Positions 62,988-64,000 of a stretch of DNA of 64,000 nt are shown here, piece by piece. Made by a program: the position numbers and the translations under genes. This DNA comes from Candidatus Electrothrix scaldis (lineage in GTDB: Bacteria > Desulfobacterota > Desulfobulbia > Desulfobulbales > Desulfobulbaceae): positions 1,558,501-1,622,500 of the forward strand of contig CP138355.1 of the NCBI GenBank assembly GCA_033584155.1, given 5' to 3'. The notes beneath the pieces were generated by a model. It was not told where the DNA came from, ran no database searches, and worked only from the letters and a program-made list of their open reading frames with translations. Positions within the stretch are counted from its first letter, which is position 1. Each line of letters opens with the position of its first letter.

Positions 62988-63479
62988 ATGAGAAAAATTT
63001 TGCGATGCTTCTGCCTGGGGTGGTTGCTTCCTGACTCTGCTCACAACTGGAAAGGCGAAGTGGTCAACGTAGCAGACGGTGATACCATCAATGTAAGGCG
63101 AGGGAAGGAAACAGTCAGGATACGGCTGTACGGTGTTGACTGCCCAGAAAGTAGGCAGAAATACGGAAGCGAGGCTACCGAGTTTGCACGAAAGCTTATC
63201 CTGGGGAAAAAAGTGCGGGTGGAAGCTGTGGATACAGACCAGTATGGTCGCACCGTCGGTTTGGTCTATGTCGGTCATAAATTGCTCAACCGGGAATTGA
63301 TCCGGGCTGGTTGTGCCTGGGTCTATTCCTCTTGCTGCAAAAAGCAACCACTCTGCCGGGAACTTACTAAATTGGAAGAGAGAGCAAGAAAGAAGAAGGT
63401 TGGTCTCTGGCGGGATAAAAGGCCTACTCCTCCCCGGGAGTGGCGGAAGAAACATCACAGGAGTCAGAGAGGGGACTGA
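62988..63479 (+). CDS. Thermonuclease (staphylococcal nuclease-like) protein
   Basis: A 163-residue protein with a short hydrophobic N-terminus (ILRCFCLGWLLPDSAH) that may be a signal peptide. The SNase fold follows. DGDTINV binds Ca2+, and IRLYGVDCPE carries the first catalytic Arg. The catalytic Glu lies in GSEATEFAR and the second Arg in DQYGRTVG. A basic tail (REWRKKHHRSQRGD) could bind nucleic acid. It would degrade DNA/RNA in the periplasm or outside. It lies 92 bp after STAND copy B on the same strand; whether it belongs to that system is unknown. Confidence 0.85.
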   Translation: MRKILRCFCLGWLLPDSAHNWKGEVVNVADGDTINVRRGKETVRIRLYGVDCPESRQKYGSEATEFARKLILGKKVRVEAVDTDQYGRTVGLVYVGHKLLNRELIRAGCAWVYSSCCKKQPLCRELTKLEERARKKKVGLWRDKRPTPPREWRKKHHRSQRGD

Positions 63480-63527
63480 ACTCGGGGGAAGTCTTTCTGA
63501 TTCACCTGTTCTGAACGAAATGCGATT

Positions 63528-63784
63528 ATGAATGCACTGAAAAAACTCCCTGTCGGCCTGCAAAGTTTTCCTGAGCTTATTGAGGAAGGCTATATCTACG
63601 TCGATAAGCCCCGGCTGATCTTTCGGATGATCACGAGTAGGAAAGCGGTCTTTCTTTCCCGTCTCCGTCGCTTTGGCAAATCCTTGCTGGGCTCCACACG
63701 GGACTTTTTCAGGGACGTAGGGAGCTGTTTGCGAACCTCTGCAAAAGCAAGGTGGAGTTTGACCAGCCTTTGAAGGCTGATTAA
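63528..63784 (+). pseudogene. AAA-ATPase-like/DUF1703-type gene fragment, frameshifted
   Basis: The family start is clear: LPVGLQSFPELIEEGYIYVDK and FLSRLRRFGKSLLGST (P-loop). At about 63711 one base seems missing. Adding it turns RDFFRDVGS into DFFQGRRELFANLCKSKVEFDQPL, the expected continuation, until a TAA at 63782-63784. Only the first 85 codons of a normally 500-codon gene remain. This is a fragment of a multicopy AAA-ATPase/PD-(D/E)XK family. Confidence 0.75.
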
Positions 63785-63820
63785 GGCCGGTCAATAACGA
63801 AAAAACGGACCAAATGATCT

Positions 63821-64000
63821 TCAGTCAGCCGGAGCCGTAATCGCATTCTGCTGCAAGGTGACTGCGGTTTGCGCCAGCAACCTGCCGTTCACCGATGCTC
63901 CTGTGTTCACGGCGATCCCGGTTTTGCCAAGGATGATACCTTCAAAGTGGGCATAGGTTCCGAGCGTTACCGAGTCGGCCACCTGCCAGAAGATATTCTT
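63821..64000 (-). CDS. DUF3494 ice-binding-like protein, C-terminal end (partial)
   Basis: The minus strand enters from the right edge with NIFWQVADSVTLGTYAHFEG, continues with LGKTGIAVNTGASVNGRLLAQ, and ends at a TGA (63821-63823). FWQV, TLGT-AHFEG-I and GAS-NGRLLAQTAVTL are the signature of the beta-helical DUF3494 ice-binding fold. Members are secreted and bind ice or act as adhesins. The signal peptide and any extra domains lie outside the window. Confidence 0.82.
   Translation of the reverse strand, partial: KNIFWQVADSVTLGTYAHFEGIILGKTGIAVNTGASVNGRLLAQTAVTLQQNAITAPAD

Overview
The window looks like chromosomal DNA of a sulfate-reducer-related Desulfobacterota bacterium, most likely of the Desulfobulbales and possibly close to cable bacteria. 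The reasons are two multiheme c-type cytochromes, an NrfD-type quinone/cytochrome oxidoreductase operon with a Tat-exported Fe-S subunit, a HesB-like selenoprotein with an in-frame TGA, a DsrE-like protein, a corrinoid-activation (DUF4445) protein, LPS-type outer membrane genes (LptG, a lipid A glycosyltransferase operon) and cobalamin nucleotide-loop genes. The lineage is inferred from gene content only; there is no rRNA in the window.

Layout. 1-7.6 kb: a histidine phosphatase, a giant PEP/pyruvate-binding domain protein, a five-heme cytochrome and a DsrE protein. 7.8-12.3 kb: an operon of phosphofructokinase, an HhH-GPD glycosylase and an OB-fold membrane protein (minus strand), the HesB-like selenoprotein, and a PBP4-type carboxypeptidase. 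13.0-16.7 kb: a four-gene redox complex (small Tat-like protein, 4x[4Fe-4S] protein, NrfD membrane protein, tetraheme cytochrome). 16.9-26 kb: a PurE homologue, an AT-rich GHKL-ATPase/nuclease fusion, a Kef-type antiporter, a secreted HYR-repeat protein, a 273-bp MITE with a perfect 8-bp target duplication, and the DUF4445 protein. 26.3-30.7 kb: an odd carrier-protein-like gene, LptG, an activase pair and MltG. 30.7-37.7 kb: a cobalamin cluster (fused cobD-cobQ, cobS, cobT, cobU) read behind a hipBA toxin-antitoxin pair. 37.8-41.1 kb: three AIM24 paralogues and an M48 peptidase. 41.3-47.8 kb: a two-component system divergent from an LPS-modification operon damaged twice, once by a frameshift and once by a 252-bp MITE.

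48-64 kb is accessory. It holds an Rpn-type nuclease, a secreted protein, YqgE, and then the most interesting locus (51.2-62.9 kb): a coiled-coil/formylglycine-generating-enzyme-like protein followed by two tandem modules. Each module is a SIR2-like protein followed by a membrane-spanning STAND NTPase carrying 14 WD40 repeats and a Sel1-like tail. This has the architecture of an NTP-dependent conflict (antiphage or programmed-death) system. The SIR2 domains show an unusual active site in which Ser replaces the expected Asn. A thermonuclease, a frameshifted AAA-ATPase-like pseudogene and the 3' end of a DUF3494 ice-binding-like gene close the window.

Small repeats punctuate the region. A hairpin family starting GTAGGGGCAG occurs at 33.05, 35.40 and 58.86 kb. 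One copy sits in frame inside cobD, and the three copies show a compensatory base-pair change in their stem.
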